A stretch of 5,931 nt of DNA from Ventricola sp017626895. GTDB lineage: Bacteria > Bacillota > Clostridia > Christensenellales > Aristaeellaceae. Below, in pieces: positions 4,717 through 5,931 of the stretch (position 1 is the first letter of the stretch; every line of letters begins with the position of its first letter). The notes under the pieces were generated by a model. It ran no database searches and was not told the DNA's origin. It saw only the letters and a program-made list of their open reading frames with translations. A program made the position numbers and the translations under genes. Location of the stretch: positions 1-5,931 of the forward strand of contig JAGAHV010000046.1 of the NCBI GenBank assembly GCA_017626895.1, written 5' to 3'.

Positions 4717-5415
4717 TCAGCGCGAAGCGCGCGGCACCTTCAGGGCTTTCAGACAGGCTTTCTGTTCGTCAGAAATCCTGAAGCTTTCCACGCTCTTCTG
4801 AATCGTCTTGTTATGCACCCACGGAGTCAGACGCTTTTCCTCCAGATAGGGCAAAATCAGGTCATACTGCTTCGCCAGCGCAGTCGCAAAATACCAGGCG
4901 ATCATCATGTTGATGTAGTATTCATCCGACCTGACGGCCGCAACCGCATCTGCATACGCGGTGTCAAAACGCTCATCCAGAAAATGCTGCATCAATGTCC
5001 CGATGGCAAACCGGACCGTATAGGTCTTGTCGGAGTTTATCCAGTCCTGAATGAAGGGGAGCAGCTTTTCCGGGTTCTTTTTGAAGACTTTGGGTGAAAG
5101 CTGGTCACAGGTGGCCCAGTTATCAATAAAGGGGAGGAAGGCATTGACCTTTGCGATGCATGTGTCAAAGTCTTTCTCCTGTGAAATCACAAAGGCATGC
5201 AGCTGGTCTTCATCGAAAAACGGATGCGGCAGGGAGGAAAGGAATCCGTTTATGTCCGGATCCTTATACAGACCTTTTGCCAGGGCACGAAGTGCGGGCG
5301 TCCTGACGCCGATGATTCTGTCGGCGTTTACAGTGGGGATGATTTTTGCCTGCATAACGGCATAATCCCTGTCCTGTAACCGGAACAGTTCCGCCACAAT
5401 TTCATCTCTGTTCAT
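4717..5415 (-). CDS. AlkD-family DNA alkylation repair protein
   Basis: A 232-residue protein of the AlkD HEAT-like-repeat DNA glycosylase family, full length for the family. AlkD removes N3- and N7-alkylated purines from DNA to start base-excision repair. Signature segments: IIGVRTPALR (34-43); FIDNWATCDQL (96-106), with Trp100 and Asp104 matching the conserved Trp and catalytic Asp of Bacillus cereus AlkD (W109, D113); KTYTVRFAIGTL (130-141), with Arg135 matching R148; and MMIAWYFATAL (170-180), with Trp174 matching W187. All four key residues are present, so it is probably active. The start at MNRDEIVAEL has only a weak ribosome site (GTGAG); an in-frame ATG at 5463 would add 16 basic residues and cannot be excluded. 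The longest frame reaches upstream of the promoter and is wrong. A short GC hairpin (4720-4732) covers the last codons. Confidence 0.93.
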   Translation of the reverse strand: MNRDEIVAELFRLQDRDYAVMQAKIIPTVNADRIIGVRTPALRALAKGLYKDPDINGFLSSLPHPFFDEDQLHAFVISQEKDFDTCIAKVNAFLPFIDNWATCDQLSPKVFKKNPEKLLPFIQDWINSDKTYTVRFAIGTLMQHFLDERFDTAYADAVAAVRSDEYYINMMIAWYFATALAKQYDLILPYLEEKRLTPWVHNKTIQKSVESFRISDEQKACLKALKVPRASR

Positions 5416-5484
5416 TTTTCTCACTTTCTCTTTCTTTGAACGGCATCGTTTTCGCACTTTCATTGCTGTGTTTGTTTCATCTCC

Positions 5485-5514
5485 ATTATAAGCCGGTCCT
5501 GCCCTTGAGTTCAA
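5485..5514 (-). promoter_or_regulatory. Sigma-A type promoter of the AlkD gene
   Basis: On the minus strand TTGAAC (-35, 5509-5514), an 18-base spacer and a perfect TATAAT (-10, 5485-5490). Transcription should start near 5478, giving a leader of about 60 bases before the ATG at 5415. No operator palindrome is evident. The promoter probably also serves the HEAT-repeat gene. Confidence 0.85.
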
Positions 5515-5539
5515 TCCGCGAACCACTCTTTTTTCCGCA

Positions 5540-5930
5540 ATGGGAAATCCGGGATAGGCTGACCCGTTTGTGCAGTGACAGAGAATTTGGGCCTGTGGCT
5601 TTTTTAAAAACAGTCCGACAGCGCAGCCGGATTTATGAAAATGAGGAAGCTTCTCTTAAAACATCTGCGATCTGCGTTTCGTCTTTGGGTGAGACACGTG
5701 TTTATCTGGATTTTGAGCCGGGATTCTGGTATCATAAATACATAGAGGTTACCTCTTTGGAACCTGAAAAGGAATGGATTCGAAGTCATGGCATTTGTGT
5801 GTCAGACAGGTGGATCGGGTAAAGTGATGCAGTAGACCAGGCCGCGGCTCATATAGAGGGCTCGACGCGCGGTGCCGATTTCTCAAGGATAAAAACCGGA
5901 GAAGCAGCAATGCCAAAAGCCCGGCATTGA
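5540..5930 (+). pseudogene. Possible gene remnant with an in-frame stop
   Basis: A plus-strand frame is open from before 5540 to TAA at 5820-5822 and then, in the same frame, stays open for 35 more codons to TGA at 5928-5930. The first part contains TRVYLDFEPGFWYHKYIEVT and the second DQAAAHIEGSTRGADFSRI. I recognise neither. The only ATG of the first part (5436) lies beyond the opposing AlkD promoter and has no ribosome site. It could be a decayed gene, or simply non-coding DNA upstream of AlkD. Opposing minus-strand frames here are short and no better. This entry also accounts for the roughly 400 bases right of the AlkD promoter, where I see no confident gene. Confidence 0.18.
5908..5929. 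terminator. Hairpin at the window edge, possibly part of a terminator
   Basis: CAATGCC (5908-5914) pairs with GGCATTG (5923-5929) around an 8-base loop, AAAAGCCC. The string AAAAGCCCGGCA (5915-5926) is also typical of the left arm of an intrinsic terminator whose right arm would lie past the window end. Which fold is real cannot be decided here. Confidence 0.3.
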
Positions 5931-5931
5931 G

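Noticed and set aside
5436..5822. Full plus-strand frame from the ATG at 5436 as an intact gene
   Set aside because: Its first 25 codons or so overlap the leader and promoter of the opposite-strand AlkD gene, it has no ribosome site, and no family is recognisable.
1..5931. CRISPR array, tRNA, rRNA, transposase or toxin-antitoxin pair
   Set aside because: I looked for spaced direct repeats, tRNA T-loop motifs, transposase motifs and paired small genes, and saw none that would stand up.

Overview
The window looks like chromosomal DNA of a low-to-mid G+C Gram-positive bacterium, most likely a clostridial member of the Bacillota. The grounds are strong Shine-Dalgarno sites (AAGGAG, GGAGG, GAGGTGA), compact sigma-A type promoters, hairpin terminators, and a gene set common in gut and rumen Clostridia (GNAT-YoaP, TfoX-N, MerR-GyrI, AlkD, small flavodoxin). 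I cannot name a genus. All six confidently recognised genes, plus one convincing small gene, are on the minus strand.

Layout from right to left, the direction of transcription. An AlkD-type DNA glycosylase gene (4717-5415) has its own promoter (5485-5514) and is followed by a HEAT-repeat protein gene (4002-4625). After a gap of about 290 bases comes a MerR-family regulator with a GyrI-like ligand domain (2907-3710). Its promoter has the 19-bp spacer typical of MerR-controlled promoters, and a strong hairpin follows the gene. Next come a GNAT acetyltransferase fused to a YoaP domain (2001-2762) and a TfoX N-terminal-domain protein (1650-1955), 45 bases apart and probably co-transcribed. A stretch of about 490 bases (1159-1649) then has no confident gene but holds two clear inverted repeats and one doubtful plus-strand reading frame. 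Last is a two-gene unit with a near-ideal promoter (1111-1139): a 45-residue acidic protein of unknown function (934-1071), then a flavodoxin-like protein (429-923), ending in a Rho-independent terminator (294-325). The left edge (1-293) holds another, probably bidirectional, terminator and one copy of a dispersed palindromic repeat.

The genes do not form an obvious single pathway. They read as small independent units for stress response, detoxification and regulation: alkylation repair, ligand-sensing transcription control, acetyl transfer and flavin electron transfer. I found no transposase, phage, CRISPR, rRNA or tRNA gene, and no clear new multi-gene system. The best leads are the unexplained acidic small protein coupled to the flavodoxin, the palindrome abutting its promoter, the two-copy intergenic palindromic repeat, and the adjacent pair of helical-repeat genes.
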